64,000 bases of DNA from Henricia sp. BOLD:AAB3569 (lineage: Eukaryota > Echinodermata > Asteroidea > Spinulosida > Echinasteridae), in contig JBBELK010000523.1 of assembly GCA_037783545.1 (NCBI GenBank), positions 62,001 to 126,000 of the forward strand, given 5' to 3'. Numbering within the stretch: position 1 is the first letter of the stretch; every line of letters begins with the position of its first letter. Shown here piece by piece: positions 29,801 through 40,979 of the stretch. The position numbers were made by a program, and so were the translations under genes. Below the pieces are notes generated by a model. That model saw only the letters and a program-made list of their open reading frames with translations, was not told the DNA's origin and searched no databases.

Positions 29801-32800
29801 GCTGTTGGGACACCCTGCGCCGCGCTGGTGTACATTTGTACGGCTGTTGACTCACCCCAGATTGTGACGGGAATTAGGTCAAAGTGTGTCCCAAATGCCG
29901 GCAAATTTGGAAATCAAGGAATTTTCCAACCAACTTCAAATTTTGCATGCTCAAAACTGTATATATTCCGCACTTGTCATGTAAAATTGACAGAATTTCG
30001 CTGGGAAATGACGGAGAAATTTCAGAGTTTAGGGAAAACGGAGCTCGGCTGCGTGGTTATTCCCCTAACCGTGGCTGTTGGGACACCCTGCGCCGCGATG
30101 GTGTACATTTGTACGGCCGTTGACTCACCCCAGATTGTGACGGGAATTAGGTCAAAGTGTGTCCCAAATGCCGGCAAATTTGGAAATCAAGGAATTTTCC
30201 AACCAACTTCAAATTTTGCATGCTCCAAACTGTATATATTCCGTACTTGTCATGCAAAATTGACAGATTTTCGCTGGGAAATGACGGAGAAATTTTAGAG
30301 TTTAGGGAAAACGGAGCTCGGCTGCGTGGTTATTCCCCTAACCGTGGCTATTGGGACACCCTGCGCCGCGCTGGTGTACATTTGTACGGCCGTTGACTCA
30401 CCCCAGATTGTGACGGGAATTAGGACAAAGTGTGTCCCAAATGCCGGCAAATTTGGAAATCAAGGAATTTTCCAACCAACTTCAAATTTTGAATGCTCCA
30501 AACTGTATATATTCCGCACTTGTCATGCAAAATTGACAGATTTTCGCTGGGAAATGACGGAGAAATTTCAGAGTTTAGGGAAAACGGAGCTCGGCTGCGT
30601 GGTTATTCCCCTAACCGTGGCTGTTGGGACACCCTGCGCATGCGCCGCGCTGGTGTACATTCGTACGGCCGTTGACTCACCCCAGATTGTGACGGGAATT
30701 AGGTCAAGGTGTGTCCCAAATGCCGGCAAATTTGGAAATCAAGGAATTTTCCAACCAACTTCAAATTTTGCATGCTCCAAACTGTATATATTCCGCACTT
30801 GTCATGCACAATTGACAGATTTTCGCTGGGAAATGACAGAGAAATTCCAGAGTTTAGGGAAAACGGAGCTCGGCTGCGTGGTTATTCCCCTAACCGTGGC
30901 TGTTGGGACACCCTGCGCCGCGCTGGTGTACATTTGTACGGCCGTTGACTCACCCCAGATTGTGACGGGAATTAGGTCAAAGTGTGTCCCAAATGCCGGC
31001 AAATTTGGAAATCAAGGAATTTTCCAACCAACTTCAAATTTTGCATGCTCCAAACTGTATATATTCCGCACTTGTCATGTAAAATTGACAGATTTTCGCT
31101 GGGAAATGACGGAGAAATTTCAGAGTTTAGGGAAAACGGAGCTCGGCTGCGTGGTTATTCCTCTAACCGTGGCTGTTGGGACACCCTGCGCATGCGCCGC
31201 GCTGGTGTACATTTGTACGGCCGTTGACTCACCCCAGATTGTGACGGGAATTAGGTCAAAGTGTGTCCCAAATGCCGGCAAATTTGGAAATCAAGGAATT
31301 TTCCAACCAACTTCAAATTTTGCATGCTCCAAACTGTATATATTCTGCACTTGTCATGCAAAATTGACAGATTTTCGCTGGGAAATGACGGAGAAATTTC
31401 AGAGTTTAGGGAAAACGGAGCTCGGCTGCGTGGTTATTCCCCTAACCGTGGCTGTTGGGACACCCTCCGCCGCGCTGGTGTACATTTGTACGGCCGTTGA
31501 CTCACCCCAGATTGTGACGGGAATTAGGTCAAAGTGTGTCCCAAATGCCGGCAAATTTGGAAATCAAGGAATTTTCCAACCAACTTCAAATTTTGCATGC
31601 TCCAAACTGTATATATTCCGCACTTGTCATGCAAAATTGACAGATTTTCGCTGGGAAATGACGGAGAAATTTCAGAGTTTAGGGAAAACGGAGCTCGGCT
31701 GCGTGGTTATTCCCCTAACCGTGGCTGTTGGGACACCCTGCGCCGCGCTGGTGTACATTTGTACGGCCGTTGACTCACCCCAGATTGTGACGGGAATTAG
31801 GTCAAAGTGTGTCCCAAATGCCGGCAAATTTGGAAATCAAGGAATTTTCCAACCAACTTCAAATTTTGCATGCTCCAAACTGTATATATTCCGCACTTGT
31901 CATGTAAAATTGACAGATTTTCGCTGGGAAATGACGGAGAAATTTCAGAGTTTAGGGAAAACGGAGCTCGGCTGCGTGGTTATTCCCCTAACCGTGGCTG
32001 TTGGGACACCCTGCGCCGCGCTGGTGTACATTTGTACGGCCGTTGACTCACCCCAGATTGTGACGGGAATTAGGTCAAAGTGTGTCCCAAATGCCGGCAA
32101 ATTTGGAAATCAAGGAATTTTCCAACCAACTTCAAATTTTGCATGCTCCAAACTGTATATATTCCGCACTTGTCATGTAAAATTGACAGATTTTCGCTGG
32201 GAAATGACGGAGAAATTTCAGAGTTTAGGGAAAACGGAGCTCGGCTGCGTGGTTATTCCCCTAACCGTGGCTGTTGGGACACCCTGCGCCGCGCTGGTGT
32301 ACATTTGTACGGCTGTTGACTCACCCCAGATTGTGACGGGAATTAGGTCAAAGTGTGTCCCAAATGCCGGCAAATTTGGAAATCAAGGAATTTTCCAACC
32401 AACTTCAAATTTTGCATGCTCCAAACTGTATATATTCCGCACTTGTCATGCAAAATTGACAGATTTTCGCTGGGAAATGACGGAGAAATTTCAGAGTTTA
32501 GGGAAAACGGAGCTCGGCTGCGTGGTTATTCCCCTAACCGTGGCTGTTGGGACACCCTGCGCCGCGCTGGTGTACATTTGTACGGCCGTTGACTCACCCC
32601 AGATTGTGACGGGAATTAGGTCAAAGTGTGTCCCAAATGCCGGCAAATTTGAAAATCAAGGAATTTTCCAACCAACTTCAAATGTTGCATGCTCCAAACT
32701 GTATATATTCCGCACTTGTCATGTAAAATTGACAGATTTTCGCTGGGAAATGACGGAGAAATTTCAGAGTTTAGGGAAAACAGAGCTAGGCTGCGTGGTT

Positions 32801-35800
32801 ATTCCCCTAACCGTGGCTGTTGGGACACCCTGCGCCGCGCTGGTGTACATTTGTACGGCTGTTGACTCACCCCAGATTGTGACGGGAATTAGGTCAAAGT
32901 GTGTCCCAAATGCCGGCAAATTTGGAAATCAAGGAATTGTCCAACCAACTTCAAATTTTGCATGCTCCAAACTGTATATATTCCGCACTTGTCATGTAAA
33001 ATTGACAGATTTTCGCTGGAAAATGACGGAGAAATTTCAGAGTTTAGGGAAAACGGAGCTCGGCTGCGCGGTTATTCCCCTAACCGTGGCTGTTGGGACA
33101 CCCTGCGCCGCGCTGGTGTACATTTGTACGGCTGTTGACTCACCCCAGATTGTGACGGGAATTAGGTCAAAGTGTGTCCCAAATGCCGGCAAATTTGGAA
33201 ATCAAGGAATTTTCCAACCAACTTCAAATTTTGCATGCTCAAAACTGTATATATTCCGCACTTGTCATGTAAAATTGACAGAATTTCGCTGGGAAATGAC
33301 GGAGAAATTTCAGAGTTTAGGGAAAACGGAGCTCGGCTGCGTGGTTATTCCCCTAACCGTGGCTGTTGGGACACCCTGCGCCGCGATGGTGTACATTTGT
33401 ACGGCCGTTGACTCACCCCAGATTGTGACGGGAATTAGGTCAAAGTGTGTCCCAAATGCCGGCAAATTTGGAAATCAAGGAATTTTCCAACCAACTTCAA
33501 ATTTTGCATGCTCCAAACTGTATATATTCCGTACTTGTCATGCAAAATTGACAGATTTTCGCTGGGAAATGACGGAGAAATTTTAGAGTTTAGGGAAAAC
33601 GGAGCTCGGCTGCGTGGTTATTCCCCTAACCGTGGCTATTGGGACACCCTGCGCCGCGCTGGTGTACATTTGTACGGCCGTTGACTCACCCCAGATTGTG
33701 ACGGGAATTAGGACAAAGTGTGTCCCAAATGCCGGCAAATTTGGAAATCAAGGAATTTTCCAACCAACTTCAAATTTTGAATGCTCCAAACTGTATATAT
33801 TCCGCACTTGTCATGCAAAATTGACAGATTTTCGCTGGGAAATGACGGAGAAATTTCAGAGTTTAGGGAAAACGGAGCTCGGCTGCGTGGTTATTCCCCT
33901 AACCGTGGCTGTTGGGACACCCTGCGCATGCGCCGCGCTGGTGTACATTCGTACGGCCGTTGACTCACCCCAGATTGTGACGGGAATTAGGTCAAGGTGT
34001 GTCCCAAATGCCGGCAAATTTGGAAATCAAGGAATTTTCCAACCAACTTCAAATTTTGCATGCTCCAAACTGTATATATTCCGCACTTGTCATGCACAAT
34101 TGACAGATTTTCGCTGGGAAATGACAGAGAAATTCCAGAGTTTAGGGAAAACGGAGCTCGGCTGCGTGGTTATTCCCCTAACCGTGGCTGTTGGGACACC
34201 CTGCGCCGCGCTGGTGTACATTTGTACGGCCGTTGACTCACCCCAGATTGTGACGGGAATTAGGTCAAAGTGTGTCCCAAATGCCGGCAAATTTGGAAAT
34301 CAAGGAATTTTCCAACCAACTTCAAATTTTGCATGCTCCAAACTGTATATATTCCGCACTTGTCATGTAAAATTGACAGATTTTCGCTGGGAAATGACGG
34401 AGAAATTTCAGAGTTTAGGGAAAACGGAGCTCGGCTGCGTGGTTATTCCTCTAACCGTGGCTGTTGGGACACCCTGCGCATGCGCCGCGCTGGTGTACAT
34501 TTGTACGGCCGTTGACTCACCCCAGATTGTGACGGGAATTAGGTCAAAGTGTGTCCCAAATGCCGGCAAATTTGGAAATCAAGGAATTTTCCAACCAACT
34601 TCAAATTTTGCATGCTCCAAACTGTATATATTCTGCACTTGTCATGCAAAATTGACAGATTTTCGCTGGGAAATGACGGAGAAATTTCAGAGTTTAGGGA
34701 AAACGGAGCTCGGCTGCGTGGTTATTCCCCTAACCGTGGCTGTTGGGACACCCTCCGCCGCGCTGGTGTACATTTGTACGGCCGTTGACTCACCCCAGAT
34801 TGTGACGGGAATTAGGTCAAAGTGTGTCCCAAATGCCGGCAAATTTGGAAATCAAGGAATTTTCCAACCAACTTCAAATTTTGCATGCTCCAAACTGTAT
34901 ATATTCCGCACTTGTCATGTAAAATTGACAGATTTTCGCTGGGAAATGACGGAGAAATTTCAGAGTTTAGGGAAAACGGAGCTCGGCTGCGTGGTTATTC
35001 CCCTAACCGTGGCTGTTGGGACACCCTGCGCCGCGCTGGTGTACATTTGTACGGCCGTTGACTCACCCCAGATTGTGACGGGAATTAGGTCAAAGTGTGT
35101 CCCAAATGCCGGCAAATTTGGAAATCAAGGAATTTTCCAACCAACTTCAAATTTTGCATGCTCCAAACTGTATATATTCCGCACTTGTCATGTAAAATTG
35201 ACAGATTTTCGCTGGGAAATGACGGAAAATTTCAGAGTTTAGGGAAAACGGAGCTCGGCTGCGTGGTTATTCCCCTAACCGTGGCTGTTGGGACACCCTG
35301 CGCCGCGCTGGTGTACATTTGTACGGCTGTTGACTCACCCCAGATTGTGACGGGAATTAGGTCAAAGTGTGTCCCAAATGCCGGCAAATTTGGAAATCAA
35401 GGAATTTTCCAACCAACTTCAAATTTTGCATGCTCCAAACTGTATATATTCCGCACTTGTCATGTAAAATTGACAGATTTTCGCTGGGAAATGACGGAGA
35501 AATTTCAGAGTTTAGGGAAAACGGAGCTCGGCTGCGTGGTTATTCCCCTAACCGTGGCTGTTGGGACACCCTGCGCCGCGCTGGTGTACATTTGTACGGC
35601 TGTTGACTCACCCCAGATTGTGACGGGAATTAGGTCAAAGTGTGTCCCAAATGCCGGCAAATTTGGAAATCAAGGAATTTTCCAACCAACTTCAAATTTT
35701 GCATGCTCCAAACTGTATATATTCCGCACTTGTCATGTAAAATTGACAGATTTTCGCTGGGAAATGACGGAGAAATTTCAGAGTTTAGGGAAAACGGAGC

Positions 35801-36990
35801 TCGGCTGCGTGGTTATTCCCCTAACCGTGGCTGTTGGGACACCCTGCGCCGCGCTGGTGTACATTTGTACGGCTGTTGACTCACCCCAGATTGTGACGGG
35901 AATTAGGTCAAAGTGTGTCCCAAATGCCGGCAAATTTGGAAATCAAGGAATTTTCCAACCAACTTCAAATTTTGCATGCTCCAAACTGTATATATTCCGC
36001 ACTTGTCATGCAAAATTGACAGATTTTCGCTGGGAAATGACGGAGAAATTTCAGAGTTTAGGGAAAACGGAGCTCGGCTGCATGGTTATTCCCCTAACCG
36101 TGGCTGTTGGGACACCCTGCGCCGCGCTGGTGTACATTTGTACGGCCGTTGACTCACCCCAGATTGTGACGGGAATTAGGTCAAAGTGTGTCCCAAATGC
36201 CGGCAAATTTGAAAATCAAGGAATTTTCCAACCAACTTCAAATTTTGCATGCTCCAAACTGTATATATTCCGCACTTGTCATGTAAAATTGACAGATTTT
36301 CGCTGGGAAATGACGGAGAAATTTCAGAGTTTAGGGAAAACAGAGCTAGGCTGCGTGGTTATTCCCCTAACCGTGGCTGTTGGGACACCCTGCGCCGCGC
36401 TGGTGTACATTTGTACGGCTGTTGACTCACCCCAGATTGTGACGGGAATTAGGTCAAAGTGTGTCCCAAATGCCGGCAAATTTGGAAATCAAGGAATTGT
36501 CCAACCAACTTCAAATTTTGCATGCTCCAAACTGTATATATTCCGCACTTGTCATGTAAAATTGACAGATTTTCGCTGGAAAATGACGGAGAAATTTCAG
36601 AGTTTAGGGAAAACGGAGCTCGGCTGCGTGGTTATTCCCCTAACCGTGGCTGTTGGGACACCCTGCGCCGCGCTGGTGTACATTTGTACGGCTGTTGACT
36701 CACCCCAGATTGTGACGGGAATTAGGTCAAAGTGTGTCCCAAATGCCGGCAAATTTGGAAATCAAGGAATTTTCCAACCAACTTCAAATTTTGCATGCTC
36801 AAAACTGTATATATTCCGCACTTGTCATGTAAAATTGACAGATTTTCGCTGGGAAATGACGGAGAAATTTCAGAGTTTAGGGAAAACGGAGCTCGGCTGC
36901 GTGGTTATTCCCCTAACCGTGGCTGTTGGGACACCCTGCGCCGCGATGGTGTACATTTGTACGGCCGTTGACTCACCCCAGATTGTGACG
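14816..36990. repeat. Higher-order repeat zone B in the satellite
   Basis: A monomer pair marked by GGCTATTGGGAC and by AAATTTTAGAG (instead of AAATTTCAGAG) recurs with marker starts near 15635, 18650, 20021, 21665, 22484, 24680, 26323, 27142, 30157 and 33445. The spacings are 3015, 1371, 1644, 819, 2196, 1643, 819, 3015 and 3288 bp, i.e. 3 to 12 monomers. The 3015-bp block at 14816-17830 is followed directly by a near-copy at 17831. The 3288-bp block near 30.2-33.4 kb is a near-copy of the 3015-bp block before it, plus one monomer. Zone A markers are absent here, so the two zones were amplified separately. Confidence 0.85.
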
Positions 36991-37650
36991 AACAGCATTG
37001 GATATATTTTGGTATTATTGGAAATTTGATTATTTCATTTTTTACTATTAATTTCAATGAAATACGTCTTTTTAAGAGGCCAACTACATTTTTTGACAGC
37101 ATTTGTTTAAGGTTGCAGGTAAATTGAGGGAAACTTAAGGTTCTGACAGCATATTATCGTAATTACACGTGAAACACACCAGATGACAAACAAATTTAGA
37201 AGCGTTCAAAACATAATTAGTCAACTGAGCATCTTTATTTCTTCTTTTAAATTCTAAATTACACAAATAAAATAACAAGTAGTAATAAATTATAAATGTT
37301 GTCTGCCAAAATTAAACAATCTGTTATACTATGGAAACCAAACTGAATAAGTAACACATATGTACCCAAAAGTGGCACAGGCAATAAACCATACCGTTTT
37401 TAAACTAAAAAATACTAACTATTGTGTTTAAGGCCGTTTGTGTTCTATATTTGACAATTCCAACATAATTTTTAACAACTTCTTTGAAATAAGTGGATTT
37501 AGCAGGAAAAATAAATAACAGTGACATGACAAAGCCTTTACAACAACAAAACTTTCAAAATACAGACCAATACATGTAGTGAGCATTGTTTATAACACCG
37601 AAAGCAGTTTGTAATAAGCACAACGCAGATGGGGAAGTTGTTGTGATACG
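36991..37650. other. AT-rich unique sequence beside the satellite edge
   Basis: The satellite stops inside a monomer, right after GATTGTGACG, and AT-rich non-repetitive DNA starts at once. I see no ORF of note, no RNA gene and no transposon end here. Confidence 0.6.
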
Positions 37651-37732
37651 CTCTCTACATGAACCATAGAGGGCAGACTATTATGGTACACCGACCACCT
37701 TACTGTTCATGGACCACATAGGGGAAAGACTA

Positions 37733-38695
37733 TTAGGGTACGCCACCTGGCGTACCTTACTGTACATGAACTATATGGACAATTTCTTAGGGTACGCCAC
37801 CCGGCGTACCTTACTGTACATGAACTATATGTGCAATTTCTTAGGGTACGCCACCCGGCGTACCTTACTGTACATGAACTATATGGGCAATTTCTTAGGG
37901 TACGCCACCCGGCGTACCTTACTGTACATGAACTATATGGGCAATTTCTTAGGGTACGCCACCCGGCGTACCTTACTGTACATGAACTATATGTGCAATT
38001 TCTTAGGGTACGCCACCCGGCGTACCTTACTGTACATGAACTATATGGGCAATTTCTTAGGGTACGCCACCCGGCGTACCTTACTGTACATGAACTATAT
38101 GTGTAATTTCTTAGGGTACGCCACCCGGCGTACCTTACTATACATGAACTATATGGGCAATTTCTTAGGGTACGCCACCCGGCGTACCTTACTATACATG
38201 AACTATATGGACAATTTCTTAGGGTACACCACCCGGCGTACCTTACTATACATGAACTATATGTGCAATTTCTTAGGGTACGCCACCCGGCGTACCTTAC
38301 TATACATGAACTATATGGGCAATTTCTTAGGGTACGCCACCCGGCGTACCTTACTATACATGAACTATATGGACAATTTCTTAGGGTACGCCACCCGGCG
38401 TACCTTACTGTACATGAACTATATGTGCAATTTCTTATGGTACGCCACCCGGCGTACCTTACTGTACATGAACTATATGGGCAATTTCTGAGGGTACGCC
38501 ACCCGGCGTACCTTACTATACATGAACTATATGGGCAATTTCTTAGGGTACGCCACCCGGCGTACCTTACTATACATGAACTATATGGGCAATTTCTTAG
38601 GGTACGCCACCCGGCGTACCTTACTATACATGAACTATATGGACAATTTCTTAGGGTACGCCACCCGGCGTACCTTACTGTACATGAACTATATA
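37733..38695. repeat. 54-bp tandem repeat array, 18 units, hairpin-forming
   Basis: TTAGGGTACGCC starts a unit at 37733 and then every 54 bp up to 38651. Each unit contains the inverted pair GGTACGCC-ACCC-GGCGTACC (8-bp arms, 4-nt loop). The arms extend to 11 bp if one G-T pair is allowed. Units differ at a few positions, such as ATGGGC, ATGTGC or ATGGAC, and TACTGTACATG or TACTATACATG. About 80 bp to the left (from about 37651) are more degenerate relatives with CCATAGAGGGCAG and CCACATAGGGG. Because 54 is a multiple of 3 and the unit is stop-free in several frames, long ORFs run through it on both strands. I treat them as artefacts. Confidence 0.95.
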
Positions 38696-38817
38696 CAGTG
38701 AAACCTGCTACTAAGGCCACCTTACTTTGGTCCCAAACAAAATTTGTATAATGCTTAAGAAACCTTTATAAAGAGGCCACCTGTTTATAGTGGCCACTAT
38801 ATTCAAGTTTCACTGTA
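38694..38817. mobile_element. Short Tc1/mariner-type MITE
   Basis: This 124-bp segment has terminal inverted repeats TACAGTGAAAC and GTTTCACTGTA. Read as CAGTGAAAC...GTTTCACTG flanked by TA on both sides, it has the TA target duplication and CAGT terminus common in Tc1/mariner elements. Inside are two facing copies of a GGCCAC motif. It carries no coding sequence. It interrupts the last unit of the 54-bp array after GAACTA, so it is younger than that array. Confidence 0.75.
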
Positions 38818-38957
38818 GTGTAATCCGAGCAACATTTAGTGAGCCCGCCCTCTTGTGGTTATTGCATTGTTACTGCGGTGTATGTCTATTGTGACATCAC
38901 GTAAATGAATTGGAGATACACTGCAGTTTTTGTTAATTGGATTAGTCTATTAGTCAT

Positions 38958-39365
38958 GTTCCCATTGGACTTTCTTTTCCGCTGCATCGCGGGAAGTTAC
39001 CGCGACCTTCGGTAACATTCCTTCGTGTAATCTTCCCATGCGTTTCCATTTGCAATTGTTTTCAGTGCCCATGCAGAAAGTTAACGCGACCTTGCAGTAA
39101 ACTTTTGCCGTGCAGGCACATAGTTTACTGCATGGTCGTATTCATTTTACAGGGCGAAACTGTTCCCATTGGACTTTTCGATGGCCCTGTAAAACTCCCG
39201 CGGCCGAGCGGAAAGTTTCCGCGGACTCTTTTACCCTGTAAGTTTTACATCGTGGTCGCGGTAGCTTTACAGGGACGCTAATTCTCCGTGCGTCTCCATT
39301 GGACTAAATTTTGTTACTCTCCCGCACAACCACGGTAGTTTTACCAAAATTAGTCCAATGGGAAC
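38958..39365. mobile_element. Foldback/MITE with GTTCCCATTGGACT ends
   Basis: GTTCCCATTGGACT at 38958-38971 faces AGTCCAATGGGAAC at 39352-39365. A second copy of the left end occurs at 39162-39175. The element may therefore be a 204-bp unit (39162-39365) with a related partial copy to its left, rather than one 408-bp unit. The interior is rich in CCGCGG and ACCGCGACC strings and has no ORF. A diverged relative lies at 39661-39843. Confidence 0.65.
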
Positions 39366-39371
39366 CCACTT

Positions 39372-39460
39372 ATGCCTTACTATACATGAACTATAACATG
39401 AGCAATTTGTTAGGGTACGTGTATGCCGCCCAGTGTACCTTACTGTAAGTGAACCATAGT
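39372..39460. repeat. Degenerate stray units of the 54-bp array
   Basis: CTTACTATACATGAACTATA, AGCAATTTGTTAGGGTACG and TGTACCTTACTGTAAGTGAACC match the 54-bp unit in order, with small insertions. This places array remnants on the far side of the two small transposons. The array was therefore once longer and was split by those insertions, or else its edge decayed. Confidence 0.75.
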
Positions 39461-39660
39461 CATTAGAGTGTGCTACAGTACACCAGCAAGAGGACCTTAT
39501 ACACCTATCAATTGTGTGCCCCACCTAAGAGGTGGACAATGTCACTTTTTGAGTAGAGTTTTCCACCCCAGGGGCAAATTTTGAGTGACAAAATCCCCAC
39601 CCACGGGGCAAATGTGAGGTCATAAAATAATGTTAGCTCCGCCCCCGCACAAACCAATAA

Positions 39661-39843
39661 GTCCCACTTTTCGAGGGCTACAATGTACCGGTATGTAAAA
39701 CTGCCGCGACTGAGCGGAGAGTTTTATAACGTGGTCGGGTAACTTTACAGCGACGCTAATTCTCTTTGCATCCCCATTGTACTAAATTGTGTTACTCTCC
39801 CGCACAACCACGGAAGTTTTACCAAAAATAGTCAAATGGGAAC
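39661..39843. mobile_element. Diverged copy of the GTTCCCATTGGACT MITE (right part)
   Basis: The segment parallels 39162-39365 block by block: TGTAAAACTGCCGCG, GACGCTAATTCTC, ACTAAATTGTGTTACTCTCC and CGCACAACCACGG. It ends in AGTCAAATGGGAAC, a one-base variant of the other copy's right end. The left end is decayed (GTCCCACTTTTCGAGGG). No coding sequence is present. Confidence 0.65.
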
Positions 39844-39984
39844 ACCACTTAAGACACACAAATCTAACCGCAGTCAAGGATAAGCTCCGACAGCATGTTG
39901 AGTTTACTGGGAATGTTGCCGACCAACTACATGTCCAGTATGAAGTGGCCAAACTCGTGTTACGCCTACTCAGGACTGCAAGGT

Positions 39985-40285
39985 GGTAGTGCAACTTTTT
40001 CATGTGTGGCATCATGACAGCATAAAGACAGCCACAAGACGGTTCAGGACTAACGGCAGGCCAACATCTGTATGAGCCACCAAATTGTATGCAAAAGTTT
40101 GTGCTGCTTGTTCTATAGCAGCCGATGATCTCTGCAAGGGGAGGGTGCCATGGTCATAGGTACGTGTAGCAAAGCAACAATGGAAGTGGCACAAAGCAGA
40201 TTGAGCAGAGCAGGGCAGATGGGGAGACCCGGCATCATGGTGTGGGCGAGTGTCATTGCGCATTCACAAACAGATAGGCCTATTG
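39985..40285 (+). pseudogene. Decayed Tc1-like transposase fragments
   Basis: Two plus-strand stretches look like pieces of a Tc1/mariner-superfamily transposase. At about 39998-40072 the translation includes LFHVWHHDSIKTATRRFRTN followed by GRPTS, which resembles the helix-turn-helix and RRFR..G..RPRSGRP linker of such proteins. At about 40219-40270 it reads MGRPGIMVWASVIAHSQ, which resembles the GGGSVMVWGG block around a catalytic aspartate. The stretches are out of phase with each other, the first ends in a stop, and the DNA between them is too short for the normal spacing, so the copy is truncated and frameshifted. Homology is judged by eye only. A protein-profile search could well overturn it. 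Confidence 0.35.
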
Positions 40286-40300
40286 GATGAATGTCATGAA

Positions 40301-40923
40301 ACCACAGTCCTTCAATTGTCCGTCTCTACGGTGAGATCAACTTTTCTCGGTCTCTTGTCTATTTGTTGATTGTAACGAGTCTGTTGATGGAATACAGTAG
40401 TTTGCTAGTACATGTACATGTATCTGGCTCAGCACTGATGCAGTTTCGTCTTTCGGCAAGACAGGCCAACATCGCAGTTCAAGTAGAATCACAAGTCAAC
40501 TGTGGAAGGAATCACAAAAAATGAGGTAACGCACACTCTTGTTACAACACCCACTGATATAAAGCTCCCCTGATATGTAAAGCTCTGCTTAATTTAAGGC
40601 TTCCCCATTACATGTAGCCATGTTAGCTATAGCGCTCTCTGGGTATAAACCTCAAATTATATGGTTTGGTTTCTTTAAAGATGTATTGTCCGTGCATTTT
40701 GGCTGTATCACCCCGAAAAATAAATTGTTTTCTTCAATTGATTTTTTTCTAGAAACATTGGCTTTCAAATAAGACATCAGTGAAGAACAATGACGAACGT
40801 TTAGTTATTTAACAATTACTGTCGATATATATTTCGAATTATTGGTGGTCTGCCAATAATCAACTCACTGCAAGGCCAACTTGCCCAAGTCCGACTTCTC
40901 ATGTTCGTCTGAATTGGGAAACA
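40301..40923. other. Featureless interspersed sequence
   Basis: I see no gene, RNA gene or clear repeat here beyond a short TACATGTACATGTA string near 40410 and some AT-rich stretches. Confidence 0.5.
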
Positions 40924-40979
40924 TACAGTGCACCCATGGACTAATGGCCTGTCTCTACTAGTCCAGAGGGTGCACTGTA
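40924..40979. mobile_element. 56-bp foldback with TA-flanked CAGTGCACCC ends
   Basis: TACAGTGCACCC faces GGGTGCACTGTA. Inside them TGGACTA faces TAGTCCA, giving a near-complete hairpin with a loop of about 15 nt. The TA dinucleotides at both ends fit a target duplication. It may be a minimal Tc1/mariner-type MITE. Confidence 0.6.

Larger units (their letters stand above)
1..36990. repeat. Satellite array, 273/279-bp monomer, about 135 copies
   Basis: A single head-to-tail array fills the first 37 kb and continues beyond the left edge. Two monomer lengths occur. The 273-bp form has CTGCGCCGCGCTGG, and the 279-bp form carries six extra bases giving CTGCGCATGCGCCGCGC. Divergence between monomers is low, mostly scattered single substitutions that recur in the same combinations. 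Each monomer contains a TATATAT string, a TGACTCA (AP-1-like) heptamer, a small palindrome GTACA-TT-TGTAC and a GAGCTC. Rare single-base or two-base length changes occur, for example near 134, 323, 10286, 12547, 26164 and 35226. No transposon or gene interrupts the array. Its length and homogeneity suggest centromeric, pericentromeric or other heterochromatic satellite; that location is inference. Confidence 0.97.

Noticed and set aside
37733-38695. CRISPR-like array
   Set aside because: There are no variable spacers between repeats; the whole 54-bp unit is repeated, and the context is eukaryotic.
37707-38751. Long ORFs on both strands of the 54-bp array (18-residue repeats)
   Set aside because: Unit length is 18 codons and the unit lacks stops in several frames, so ORFs arise on both strands at once. 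There is no evidence of coding.
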